Shown: piece after piece, positions 36,445-44,339 of the stretch
How positions within the stretch are numbered: the first letter of the stretch is position 1
Layout of the letters: every line of letters starts with the position of its first letter
Source: Lachnoanaerobaculum sanguinis
Lineage (GTDB): Bacteria; Bacillota; Clostridia; Lachnospirales; Lachnospiraceae
DNA: 64,000 nt
Direction: 5' to 3'
NCBI RefSeq assembly: GCF_033242365.1
Contig: NZ_BTHK01000002.1
Location: 1 to 64,000 of the forward strand
The notes under the pieces: model-generated
What the model was told of the DNA's origin: nothing
What the model saw: only the letters and a program-made list of their open reading frames with translations
Databases searched by the model: none
Position numbers and translations under genes: made by a program

Positions 36445-38750
36445 TGGGTACACTGTTTCGTAAAATGCTTCGTGACATCTGGCGATTGAAATCTCAGTTC
36501 CTGTCGATATTTATCATGTGCGCTCTTGGAATGCTGATATACTCAGGTATCGAGGGAGTATGGAACGGTATGGAGCAGGAAGAGACTGCCTATTTTAAGG
36601 ATTCAAATCTGGCAGATATCTGGATCAGCGGTCTCGGATTTGACAATGATGATATTGGACAGATCAAAGAGCTTGATGGGATAAACGAAACCCAGCTTTC
36701 TGCTGTAGAAAGCGCATATCTGGATAGCGATTCCAATGTCAATATCTGTCTTATATCCAATAAAGACAATAAAATATCAAAGCCTTTATGTATTAACGGA
36801 AATGAATATAAGCCAACAGAAGACGGCATCTGGCTGGATAAAGATTATGCAGACAATAAGAAAATCCATGTTGGTGACCAGATTCAGATATACTACGGTG
36901 AAAAAAGTCAAAAGTTAGAAGTTAAGGGATTGGTCTACAGCCCTGAGTATATCTGCTATACAGGTTCATCTACATCCATGGTGCCAGATCATTCGAAATA
37001 TACCTATGGATTCATATCAGCAGATACTCTTTCTCAGATAGTCCCTAATGCAGCCTATAATCAGATAAAAATTACTACAGATAATATAACTGACGTGGAT
37101 TCACTGCGCTCAGATCTGAAAACTATTCTCAATGATAAATATATGATGTGTTATGACAGAACGGAATACACACCTGTATCTTCATACATAAATAAGATCG
37201 GGCAGATAAAAAAGATGTCTGTCATGTTTTCACTCGTATTTTTTCTTCTGGCACTCCTTACCATTTACACAACTATGACAAGAATTGTCAGGAAGCAGCG
37301 TACACAGATCGGAATATTAAAGGCGCTTGGTTTTCATCCTCTTCAGATCCAGCTACATTATGCTGTTTACGGACTTGTCATCAGCATTCCGGCAGCATTA
37401 CTGGGCTACGAGCTTGCACCATATACAGTAACCCCTGTCCTTCTTTCTCTGCAGAAAAAGTTTTACAGCATGCCTGAATGGCTGGTGCGTAATTCGTATT
37501 ATTCAGTAATCCTTATTGTACTGCTTATCACTATCTGTACATTATCTGCCTGGATTTCATGCAGATCTATCGTAGTTGAGACACCGACTGATTTGCTCCG
37601 TGATTCTGGCAGGCAGAGTCAGAAAAAGGTCTTTGCTGAACATTTTAAAGTTCTGTGGAACAGACTGAGCTTTGACTGGAGGTGGATCATCCGAGATGCA
37701 GGACAGAACAAAATTCGTACAGCAATAGGAATTGTAGGCGTTTTAGGGAGCATGATACTTCTGATGGCAAGCTTCGGATTAAAAGACACTATCAACATTG
37801 TAAACAGTGAGATTTATGGCAGGCAATACACTTATTATGAAAAGTTAAATCTCAGTATGTCTCCAACAGAGGATGAAGTCAAAAAAATAGAATCTCTTCT
37901 GTCAGGCGACTGTCAGTGGGTAAGCGAACAGTCATGTGAGGCAAGAAGTTCAATGTCTGTTCATTCTGAAAGGCTGTTTATTATTGGTCAGGGTTATTTT
38001 TTCACGACATATGATACTGATGGAAATGTGCTGGGACTACCTGTAGATGGAATAATTCTATCCAGTTCTTCAGCCAGAGATCTGAATGTGAAAGAAAACG
38101 GATTTATCAGCGTACTTATAGCGGGAAAGAGAAATTATCTGAAGGTCTCCCAGATAGCAGATATAAACAGCCCTCAGGGAATATTTATGTCGCAGTCATA
38201 CTGGGAATCGCTTGGCAATACATTTACAGCTAGCGCATTATTGGCAGATGACAACATGAATCTGGACGATGTGAAGCAGATGTCTGTTATCAAAGATTCA
38301 GTCAAATTGAAGAAACAATACAGTGAGTCCGAGGAATTGCTGGACAGCGTTCAGGGAGTAATCATACTTCTGATTGCTGCAGCCATTCTTCTAAGTGTTG
38401 TGATCCAGTATAATCTCGGATTATTGAACTTTACAGAAAAATACAGAGAATATGCCACACTTCGTGTTCTCGGTAGCTACAATACAGATATAAAGAGTCT
38501 TATCTTTAAAAGCAGCCTGATTCCCATGGTGACAGGGTGGATAATTGGCTCGATTGCTGGATGGTATTTTCTTGGACTATATGTCAGAACAGTCTCAACA
38601 ACCATGATTTCATATTCACCTCATTTACGATTGATATCATATATAATTGTTTCATTAATCGTCGTAGGCTGCTCTCTTTTAATCCAGCTTATGGTATGCA
38701 GGTTAACAGCACATATAGATATGGTCGAATCGTTGAAGTCGGTCGAATAA
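36444..38750 (+). CDS. FtsX-like permease of an ABC exporter
   Basis: The 768-residue permease has an N-terminal membrane segment (about 16-38), a large extracellular domain (about 45-255), three clustered segments (about 256-280, 305-328, 350-372), a second FtsX-type unit with a segment near 425-445, a second extracellular domain and three C-terminal segments (about 634-658, 686-708, 726-752). This two-FtsX-domain layout is typical of MacB-type or bacitracin-resistance-like exporters. The ATPase gene overlaps it by one base. The codon use differs from core genes (more CTG, GGA, CGT). Intact reading frame, so the exporter may work even though the linked radical SAM gene is dead. Confidence 0.92.
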   Translation: MGTLFRKMLRDIWRLKSQFLSIFIMCALGMLIYSGIEGVWNGMEQEETAYFKDSNLADIWISGLGFDNDDIGQIKELDGINETQLSAVESAYLDSDSNVNICLISNKDNKISKPLCINGNEYKPTEDGIWLDKDYADNKKIHVGDQIQIYYGEKSQKLEVKGLVYSPEYICYTGSSTSMVPDHSKYTYGFISADTLSQIVPNAAYNQIKITTDNITDVDSLRSDLKTILNDKYMMCYDRTEYTPVSSYINKIGQIKKMSVMFSLVFFLLALLTIYTTMTRIVRKQRTQIGILKALGFHPLQIQLHYAVYGLVISIPAALLGYELAPYTVTPVLLSLQKKFYSMPEWLVRNSYYSVILIVLLITICTLSAWISCRSIVVETPTDLLRDSGRQSQKKVFAEHFKVLWNRLSFDWRWIIRDAGQNKIRTAIGIVGVLGSMILLMASFGLKDTINIVNSEIYGRQYTYYEKLNLSMSPTEDEVKKIESLLSGDCQWVSEQSCEARSSMSVHSERLFIIGQGYFFTTYDTDGNVLGLPVDGIILSSSSARDLNVKENGFISVLIAGKRNYLKVSQIADINSPQGIFMSQSYWESLGNTFTASALLADDNMNLDDVKQMSVIKDSVKLKKQYSESEELLDSVQGVIILLIAAAILLSVVIQYNLGLLNFTEKYREYATLRVLGSYNTDIKSLIFKSSLIPMVTGWIIGSIAGWYFLGLYVRTVSTTMISYSPHLRLISYIIVSLIVVGCSLLIQLMVCRLTAHIDMVESLKSVE

Positions 38751-38797
38751 AATGTTGTCTTAAGAAAAAATAACCGCCGTCTGCGGATATTTAAAAT

Positions 38798-38820
38798 CCG
38801 GTGCAAGATTACCGCACCGG
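38798..38820. repeat. GC-rich hairpin after the permease gene
   Basis: CCGGTGC (38798-38804) pairs perfectly with GCACCGG (38814-38820). There is no T-run afterwards on the plus strand, so terminator function is doubtful; it may be a remnant of an element end. Confidence 0.4.
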
Positions 38821-39195
38821 GTTAACTGCATAAATCTTTTGTCTCCTGGTTCCCTGCGTTTGGGCAGAATAAATTCTTTCCAATCCCATGTCACTTAGCT
38901 GTATTTCGTAATGTAAGTGGAAAGTGGAGTCAATAAAAACCTTCCAATTAATCAATCTGTCATCTTATTCCATCACTACATCTCCTGAAGCAGTAAGATC
39001 CGCCTCGCTGATATCAAGTTCTGAAATCACTTCTTTACGGGAAGACGTGGAAGAAGAGTCTTTTTTTGAAAACTTAAATATCGGAGAAATAGAAAGAATG
39101 AATAAAACGGAATACTTATTCTTAAAAACAATAAGCAATACTATGTGTATTACATAGTAAATATGATACTCCCGTCTTTGACAGTTGCGAAAGAG
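38809..39195 (-). pseudogene. Possible decayed coding frame on the minus strand
   Basis: The minus strand keeps one frame open across about 39195-38809 apart from a single TAA. The part before the stop has a hydrophobic run followed by SRKEVISELDISEADLTASG; the part after it reads INWKVFIDSTFHLHYE and ERIYSAQTQGTRRQKIYA, which looks like real protein. I do not recognise the family. There is no start codon with a ribosome site, so at best it is debris in the acquired patch. The rest of 38751-39227 shows nothing else I can support. Confidence 0.22.
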
Positions 39196-39227
39196 TCAAG
39201 AGCCCATAAACAGCGTAATTGCGCCAT

Positions 39228-39633
39228 TTATGAGCTCTTGTTTTCTTTAATACTTATAATCGTTGCCACGTCATCTTCCAGGTTTGTGCATACGGCATAG
39301 AAACCGTCACAACGTTCCTCTTCCGTGGCAACATCTTCATATATCGAAGGGATCATTTTATCTGCAATCTCGCCGTCAGAAGTACAGTGATTCTGACGCA
39401 TAAAACGCTTGGGATCGTTCGGACGTTTTTCTGATGTCCTTCAGAAAGAGGTAGCCTACGTTTACGCTACGGCAGCTTTCTTTCTTAATCAAGGTCGAAG
39501 AGGAATACTTAAGTATAATGTCTTTTTTTGAAGCTTTTTCTTCTGCGGAGCGTTTGGTAGCGTACTGCTTTGCCCACTCCAGCGGAGTAAGATCTCCGCA
39601 AACCTTCAGAAGTTCATCTTCCGATAAAATCAA
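39228..39633 (-). mobile_element. Relic of IS1634-type transposase (N- and C-terminal parts joined)
   Basis: Read on the minus strand, the first part shows TPLEWAKQYATKRSAEEK and VNVGYLFL, which is the N-terminal region of a long IS1634-type transposase. At about 39425-39440 the frame shifts by one base and continues with KRPNDPKRFMRQNHCTSDGE and DGFYAVCTNLEDDVATIIS, which is the region just before the catalytic Glu. It ends at a TAA (39228-39230). The entire middle, about 300 codons, is deleted, and the C-terminal end is missing, so it is dead. The middle part survives in the other relic at 33871-34641, in the same orientation. Confidence 0.75.
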
Positions 39634-39698
39634 ATAACAGCTTTTAAATTTTACAATTCTAAGTATATTAAAAAGGATTGTAAAATAAAAGCTGTTAT
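39634..39698 (-). terminator. Long AT-rich hairpin after the lipoprotein gene
   Basis: The arms 39634-39657 and 39677-39698 match as an inverted repeat of about 22 bases with a 2-base difference in length. On the minus strand it follows the stop of the wall-binding lipoprotein (39713) and is followed by TTTGATTTT. A terminator is the most likely reading; an end of the neighbouring transposase relic is the alternative. Confidence 0.6.
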
Positions 39699-39712
39699 AA
39701 ATTAAATATATT

Positions 39713-40705
39713 TTAGTTTCCTTCAGGGTTTAGGCATTTGCCTTCTTTATCAAATTGATAGCTGACACCCTTTATATCAATGGAGCGGTCTCTGGCCATC
39801 TTGCCGTCAAGAAGCATATAGTACCAGCTGCCATCATCATTAGGTACCCATTCATTGGTAGCCATAGTACCGTTTGAATGCACATAGTAAGTATTGTTTC
39901 CGTCTTTTATCCACTTACGCATAGCCATCTTACCGTTGTAATTGAAATAATACCACTCGTTGTTGTCAGGATTTTGGGCCCACTCACCTTGTGCCATAGT
40001 ACCGTTTGAGTGGAAATAGTAGTAACCGTCTTTTATCTTCTGCCAACCGGTAAGCATTGAACCGTTATTGCTTAAATAATACCAGTTGCCGTCTATTACC
40101 TTCCAACCTGTGGTTTTTTTGCCGTTGGCATCATAATAATACCAATATCCGTCCTTTTCTTCCCAATTTGTTTTCTCAACGACATTCACATGGATAGATT
40201 TGGTTATATCTCTGTATGTAACATTGATATTGGTCTCACCGACCTTTTTAGCATGTACCTCACCTTGATAAACATCTGCAATATCGGGGTCCTCCGAACT
40301 CCATACAGCAAATTGGCTTACATTGGTATAAATACCGCCTTCTAAAAATATTGCACTTGTATCAACGTCAAACAATAATTCCATATCCATCTCTGTGGGA
40401 GCGACAATAAGATGCTTAGTCAATCCGTCAGCGGAATCCGTACCGGCATTTGCCATTGCAAGGCCTGTCATTTTCTTTTCAATGGAATCCACATCATATT
40501 CATTTTCATAGTCGACACCGATACTGTTATAAACATCTCCGATATCTGTAGAACTGATTAATTCCCTTACGACACCTGTCTTAACCGAATTGTCTACGGC
40601 TGTAAGGCTGCCCTCTTCACCGGAAGACTTATTTTCGCAGCCTGTTATTAAAAAACTACTACCTATACCTAATGATAGTAATAAGAACGGTATAATCCTC
40701 TTCAT
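39713..40705 (-). CDS. Cell-wall-binding lipoprotein with Big-like domain and choline-binding repeats
   Basis: The 330-residue protein starts with a lipoprotein signal, lipobox LITGC with Cys23, so it is anchored outside the membrane. The middle (about 45-165) includes a bacterial immunoglobulin-like (Big2) unit, with VWSSEDPDIADVYQGEVHAK near 140-160. The C-terminal half carries about six tryptophan/tyrosine-rich repeats of the choline-binding type (such as GYWYYYDANGKKTTGWK), usually used to hold proteins to the wall. GGAGG lies 3 bases before ATG 40705. The frame is open further upstream, but the signal peptide and ribosome site favour this start. Ligand and role unknown. Confidence 0.9.
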   Translation of the reverse strand: MKRIIPFLLLSLGIGSSFLITGCENKSSGEEGSLTAVDNSVKTGVVRELISSTDIGDVYNSIGVDYENEYDVDSIEKKMTGLAMANAGTDSADGLTKHLIVAPTEMDMELLFDVDTSAIFLEGGIYTNVSQFAVWSSEDPDIADVYQGEVHAKKVGETNINVTYRDITKSIHVNVVEKTNWEEKDGYWYYYDANGKKTTGWKVIDGNWYYLSNNGSMLTGWQKIKDGYYYFHSNGTMAQGEWAQNPDNNEWYYFNYNGKMAMRKWIKDGNNTYYVHSNGTMATNEWVPNDDGSWYYMLLDGKMARDRSIDIKGVSYQFDKEGKCLNPEGN

Positions 40706-40738
40706 ATTCCTCCAAACTCTAAAACATTTACTTAGGGT

Positions 40739-40767
40739 ATTATAGCTATTTAAAAATAGCATTTCAA
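40739..40767 (-). promoter_or_regulatory. Promoter with palindromic spacer for the lipoprotein gene
   Basis: On the minus strand TTGAAA (40762-40767) is followed after 17 bases by TATAAT (40739-40744). The spacer holds GCTATTTTTAAATAGC, an inverted repeat with 6-bp arms at 40745-40760 that fills it almost exactly, a position suited to an operator. Confidence 0.7.
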
Positions 40768-40775
40768 CATATATT

Positions 40776-41450
40776 TTAATATAATTCCATGAAAAAAATA
40801 ATTCCCTGAGTATTTTTTACAAGACTTAATATAATATCTCGGCTGTTCTTTTGCTTACCCTGTATTGTAATTGTGGCCGCACCGCAGGTATCGGGTATCA
40901 AATTATTTTTTGTCAATTCAAGCTCGACTATATCCAAGTCATTTTGCCTGATATTGCTTAAGAAAATACTTAAAGGTATTTTTCTGTCGTATTCTATATA
41001 TAATTCGACAGAGGTTGAGTCTTTTCTTAAAAATCCGTCCAAATTTTGAAGCAATGCCATTACAATAAAAATAGCCACTCCGCCTGCTATAGCGCCTTCA
41101 TAAAACCCTATTCCTATAGTCAGACCGCAGCAGGCGGCAGCCCATATACCTGCAGCTGTGGTAATACCTTTGACTTGATTACGACCGGTAAGTATTATTG
41201 TTCCTGCACCCAAAAAACCTACACCGCTTACAACTTGAGCACCGAGTCTTACAGGATCGCCGTTTTTAAACACTTGGAATACATATTGATTTGTCATCAT
41301 AACAAGGGTTGAACCAAGACAAACCAATATATATGTTCTAAAGCCTGCCGGCCTGTTTTTTCTTTCACGATCAAAGCCCAATATTCCGCCTATCAAAACG
41401 GACAGTATAATGCGAATTATCATAGAATAAAAATTTAATTCCCTTGGCAT
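40776..41450 (-). CDS. MgtC/SapB family membrane protein
   Basis: The 224-residue protein has four or five membrane segments in the N-terminal 140 residues, followed by a cytosolic ACT-like tail (about 145-224). The motifs LIGGILGFDRERKNRPAGFR and VSGVGFLGAGTIILTGRNQV identify the MgtC/SapB family, involved in adaptation to low magnesium or acid and in modulating ATP synthase in pathogens. AGGAG lies 5 bases before ATG 41450; an earlier GTG is less likely. I checked the short upstream region for a magnesium (M-box) riboswitch and saw none. It may share the minus strand unit with the lipoprotein downstream, though that gene has its own promoter. Confidence 0.93.
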   Translation of the reverse strand: MPRELNFYSMIIRIILSVLIGGILGFDRERKNRPAGFRTYILVCLGSTLVMMTNQYVFQVFKNGDPVRLGAQVVSGVGFLGAGTIILTGRNQVKGITTAAGIWAAACCGLTIGIGFYEGAIAGGVAIFIVMALLQNLDGFLRKDSTSVELYIEYDRKIPLSIFLSNIRQNDLDIVELELTKNNLIPDTCGAATITIQGKQKNSRDIILSLVKNTQGIIFFMELY

Positions 41451-41525
41451 ACACACTCCTTAAAATATTTAATGTGCCTATTATATATTTAATATCTGAT
41501 AAGGTAAATATCAATATAAATTAAT

Positions 41526-41554
41526 TTGCTTTTAACCTTTGTATAAGCTATAAT
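41526..41554 (+). promoter_or_regulatory. Promoter of the nusB operon
   Basis: TTGCTT at 41526-41531, a 17-base spacer and TATAAT at 41549-41554, about 34 bases before the nusB start. It is the only clear promoter I see before the nusB-to-recN series. Confidence 0.7.
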
Positions 41555-41587
41555 TATAGGATTAATGTAGACAATATGGAGGATCAT

Positions 41588-42025
41588 ATGACAAGGCATT
41601 TGCTAAGAGAACATTGTTTTAAAATATTATTTGTTTTAGATTTTTATCCGGAAGAAGAGGTGGAGATCCAAATAGATAATTATTTTGAATCACCGTCTTT
41701 AGAAGATGAAGAAGATACACTTATTCATGATGCAAATTACAGTGATGGGGATATAGAATATATAAAGTCAAAGGCAATGCTTGTAATTGAAAGACGTCCT
41801 GAGATTGACAAAATAATAAGCGATTTGTCACAGGGCTGGAAGCTTGAGAGAATAGGACGAGTTGAAAGAAATATTTTGAGACTTGCCATAGCTGAAATGA
41901 AATACGACAGTGATATACCTGTAAGCGTAGCGATAAATGAGGCGGTAGAGCTTGCAAAGACATTCGGTAGAGATGAGTCTTATTCATTTGTAAATGCTAT
42001 ATTGTCAAAGGTGGAAGTAGAGTAG
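41588..42025 (+). CDS. nusB: Transcription antitermination factor NusB
   Basis: Binds boxA RNA with NusE (S10) to help RNA polymerase read through ribosomal RNA operons. The 145-residue all-helical protein starts RHLLREHCFKILFVLDFYPE and contains RVERNILRLAIAEM (about 95-108) and VAINEAVELAKTFGRDESY (about 115-133), all family marks. I choose ATG 41588: the earlier ATG 41576 in fact overlaps the ribosome site GGAGG, which lies 5 bases before 41588. It is followed after 18 bases by xseA, a common Firmicute arrangement. Confidence 0.95.
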   Translation: MTRHLLREHCFKILFVLDFYPEEEVEIQIDNYFESPSLEDEEDTLIHDANYSDGDIEYIKSKAMLVIERRPEIDKIISDLSQGWKLERIGRVERNILRLAIAEMKYDSDIPVSVAINEAVELAKTFGRDESYSFVNAILSKVEVE

Positions 42026-42043
42026 TAAAGACCCGGAGGATAT

Positions 42044-43222
42044 ATGGTTTATTCCGTATCAAAAGTGAATGCATATATAAAAAACATGTTTATGCAGGAC
42101 TTTGTACTAAATAAGATATCAGTAGAAGGAGAAGTAAGCAATTGCACATATGCTAACTCTAATCATATATATTTTACCATAAAGGATGAAGGAGGGACCT
42201 TATCTGCGGTTATGTTTGCCGGTCAGAGAGGAGGTCTCTCTTTTGATATGAAAAGAGGGCAAAAGGTTGTCGTTACAGGTACTATATCCTGCTATGAAAA
42301 AGAGGGCAGATATCAGCTCTATGCAAATAAGATAGAGGAAGCCGGAAAAGGTGATTTATATGAAAAATATCTTCAGCTTAAAGAAAAGCTTGAAGATATG
42401 GGGATGTTTGATCAAAGATATAAAAAAGAAATACCTAAGTTTGTACAGAGTATAGGTGTGGCAACAGCTCAGACCGGAGCCGTAATAAATGATATACAAA
42501 ATGTAAGTTACAGAAGAAATCCCTATGTCAGAATAGTTTTGGCACCATGCCTTGTACAGGGTGATTCCGCACCGAAAAGCATCATTTCCGCTATAAAAAA
42601 ACTTGATAAAATGAATCTGGATGTTTTGATAGTGGGAAGGGGTGGAGGCTCTATAGAGGATTTGTACTGCTTTAATGATGAAGAACTTGCAAAAACTATT
42701 TTTAATGCCAAAACACCTATAATAAGTGCCGTTGGACATGAAACCGATTTTACAATAGCAGACTTTGTGGCGGATTTGAGAGCTCCTACACCAAGTGCGG
42801 CGGCGGAGATTGCAAACTTTATCTATAACGACTATATGTATACATTGGACGTCTATAATAGAAAGCTTACAGAGCAAGTTGAAAGAAAGATAGATTATGC
42901 AAAAAGAGATTTGGACATGCTTCTTATAAAGCTGAATACTCTAAGTCCGCAGATACGTATAAGAGAACAAAAGCAAAGACTGGAAAACTTTGCAAAGATA
43001 TTACAAAATACTTTTAAAAACAATTTGGAAAATAAAAAGATAGAACTGGCAAACTTAAGTAAGAGGCTTGATACAGTATCACCTCTGAAAAGATTGTCGG
43101 GCGGTTATGCATATATAAGTGATAATAAAAACAATAAAGTTTTAAGTGCCAAAAGCGTAAAGCCTGAAGATGAATTAAATATATATTTTTCCGATGGCAA
43201 GGTAAGAGCAAAGGTTTTATAA
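42044..43222 (+). CDS. xseA: Exodeoxyribonuclease VII large subunit
   Basis: The catalytic subunit of a single-strand-specific exonuclease that acts in mismatch repair and recombination. The 392 residues start with an OB-fold (about 1-100; VYSVSKVNAYIKNMF, VEGEVSNCTY), followed by the catalytic domain with VGVATAQTGAVINDI-like and LIVGRGGGSIEDLYCFNDEE strings (about 195-215) and GHETDFTIADFVADLRAPTP. A coiled-coil region lies near 265-350. Length is typical. It pairs with xseB, 13 bases downstream. Confidence 0.97.
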   Translation: MVYSVSKVNAYIKNMFMQDFVLNKISVEGEVSNCTYANSNHIYFTIKDEGGTLSAVMFAGQRGGLSFDMKRGQKVVVTGTISCYEKEGRYQLYANKIEEAGKGDLYEKYLQLKEKLEDMGMFDQRYKKEIPKFVQSIGVATAQTGAVINDIQNVSYRRNPYVRIVLAPCLVQGDSAPKSIISAIKKLDKMNLDVLIVGRGGGSIEDLYCFNDEELAKTIFNAKTPIISAVGHETDFTIADFVADLRAPTPSAAAEIANFIYNDYMYTLDVYNRKLTEQVERKIDYAKRDLDMLLIKLNTLSPQIRIREQKQRLENFAKILQNTFKNNLENKKIELANLSKRLDTVSPLKRLSGGYAYISDNKNNKVLSAKSVKPEDELNIYFSDGKVRAKVL

Positions 43223-43235
43223 TAGAGGGAGAAAT

Positions 43236-43448
43236 ATGCCGAAAAAAGAAGAAAAAAAGCTTGGTATAGAGGAAAATCTGGTAAACATAGAAAATGTAAT
43301 AGCAAAACTTGAAGAGCCGCAGACTACACTTGAAGAGGCATTTGTACTTTATGAAGAGGGTATAAAGCTGGTAAAACAGGCTAGTGAGGGAATAGCTCAT
43401 GTAGAGAGACAGATGGAGATACTGTCGGGGGATACAAAAGATGAATAA
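43236..43448 (+). CDS. xseB: Exodeoxyribonuclease VII small subunit
   Basis: A 70-residue helical protein that binds the C-terminal helices of XseA; several copies associate with each large subunit. It shows IENVIAKLEEPQTTLEEAF and LYEEGIKLVKQASEGIAHVE, the normal two-helix pattern. GGGAG precedes the ATG by 6 bases or so. It overlaps ispA by 8 bases, the usual order in Clostridia and Bacilli, so translation of ispA is likely coupled. Confidence 0.94.
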   Translation: MPKKEEKKLGIEENLVNIENVIAKLEEPQTTLEEAFVLYEEGIKLVKQASEGIAHVERQMEILSGDTKDE

Positions 43449-44331
43449 GGACAATTTAAAGAAAATAGAAGATATAATAGAGTCATTTTTTTTCAGCGAA
43501 GATGATTTAAATAAAAAGGTAATCACGGCCTCAAATGAAGCAATCAAAAACGGTGGTAAGAGACTTAGACCTCTTATAATGTTTGAAACTTATAAGGCCG
43601 TTGCGGGGGCGGAATGTGATGAAGGAGTGATTGCACCTTTCTTGGCTGCAATAGAGATGATTCACACATTTTCTTTGATTCATGATGACCTTCCGGCAAT
43701 GGATAATGACAAATTAAGAAGAGGTAAGCCTACTACATGGGTAAGCCATGGTGAGGATATGGCAATACTTGCAGGAGATATGCTCTGTGTACAGGCGTTT
43801 GAAATCATATCAGAGAAAATGCAGGATGTTGAAGATATTATTATGTTAAGAAGAATGTCAAAAGCATTGTACACATTGGCAAAAGCCACCGGAGGTTTCG
43901 GCATGATAGGCGGACAATGTGTGGATGTGGAATACTGCGGTAAAAAGATGAGTGAAGATGTTATGAGATATACTTACTCATTAAAGACAGGAGCATTATT
44001 ACAGGCATCCTTTGTTATCGGAGGCATACTTGCAGGAGCAAATGATGAAGAAATCAAAATGCTTGAAAAAGCCGGAAGCTATATAGGTGAAGCGTTCCAG
44101 ATAAGAGATGATTATCTTGATATAGTAGCTGATGAAAAGGAGCTTGGAAAACCTACACATTCTGATGAAAAAAATGAAAAGACAACATATGTAAATATAG
44201 TCGGTATTGATGAAAGCTTAAGAAGAGTTGAATCACTTAGTGCTGATGCTAAGAAATGCTTGAAAGAAGTAAGGGGAAATATGAACTCTATTTTTGAAAT
44301 CATTGATATGATGGTAAATAGAACTTCATAA
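43441..44331 (+). CDS. ispA: Polyprenyl (farnesyl) diphosphate synthase
   Basis: Joins isopentenyl diphosphate with dimethylallyl/geranyl diphosphate to make the C15 precursor of quinones and undecaprenyl carriers. The 296 residues carry the two aspartate motifs, DDLPAMD near 82-88 and DDYLD near 222-226, each binding magnesium, and the phrase GGKRLRPLIMFETYKA at the N-terminus. The residues just before the first motif suggest a short (C15) chain product, but this is uncertain. It is followed after 8 bases by dxs, which makes the first intermediate of the same pathway. Confidence 0.95.
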   Translation: MNKDNLKKIEDIIESFFFSEDDLNKKVITASNEAIKNGGKRLRPLIMFETYKAVAGAECDEGVIAPFLAAIEMIHTFSLIHDDLPAMDNDKLRRGKPTTWVSHGEDMAILAGDMLCVQAFEIISEKMQDVEDIIMLRRMSKALYTLAKATGGFGMIGGQCVDVEYCGKKMSEDVMRYTYSLKTGALLQASFVIGGILAGANDEEIKMLEKAGSYIGEAFQIRDDYLDIVADEKELGKPTHSDEKNEKTTYVNIVGIDESLRRVESLSADAKKCLKEVRGNMNSIFEIIDMMVNRTS

Positions 44332-44339
44332 GAAGAAAT

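Noticed and set aside
38924..39157. A 77-codon plus-strand frame in the spacer after the exporter
   Set aside because: No ribosome site and no family; the minus-strand frame over the same bases looks more protein-like and is listed instead.
33871..39633. An intact composite transposon
   Set aside because: Both transposase copies are deleted and frame-shifted, the catalytic Glu region is missing from both, and no terminal repeats were found.
41451..41587. Magnesium (M-box) riboswitch for the MgtC-like gene
   Set aside because: Only about 120 bases upstream, with no M-box-like conserved elements visible.
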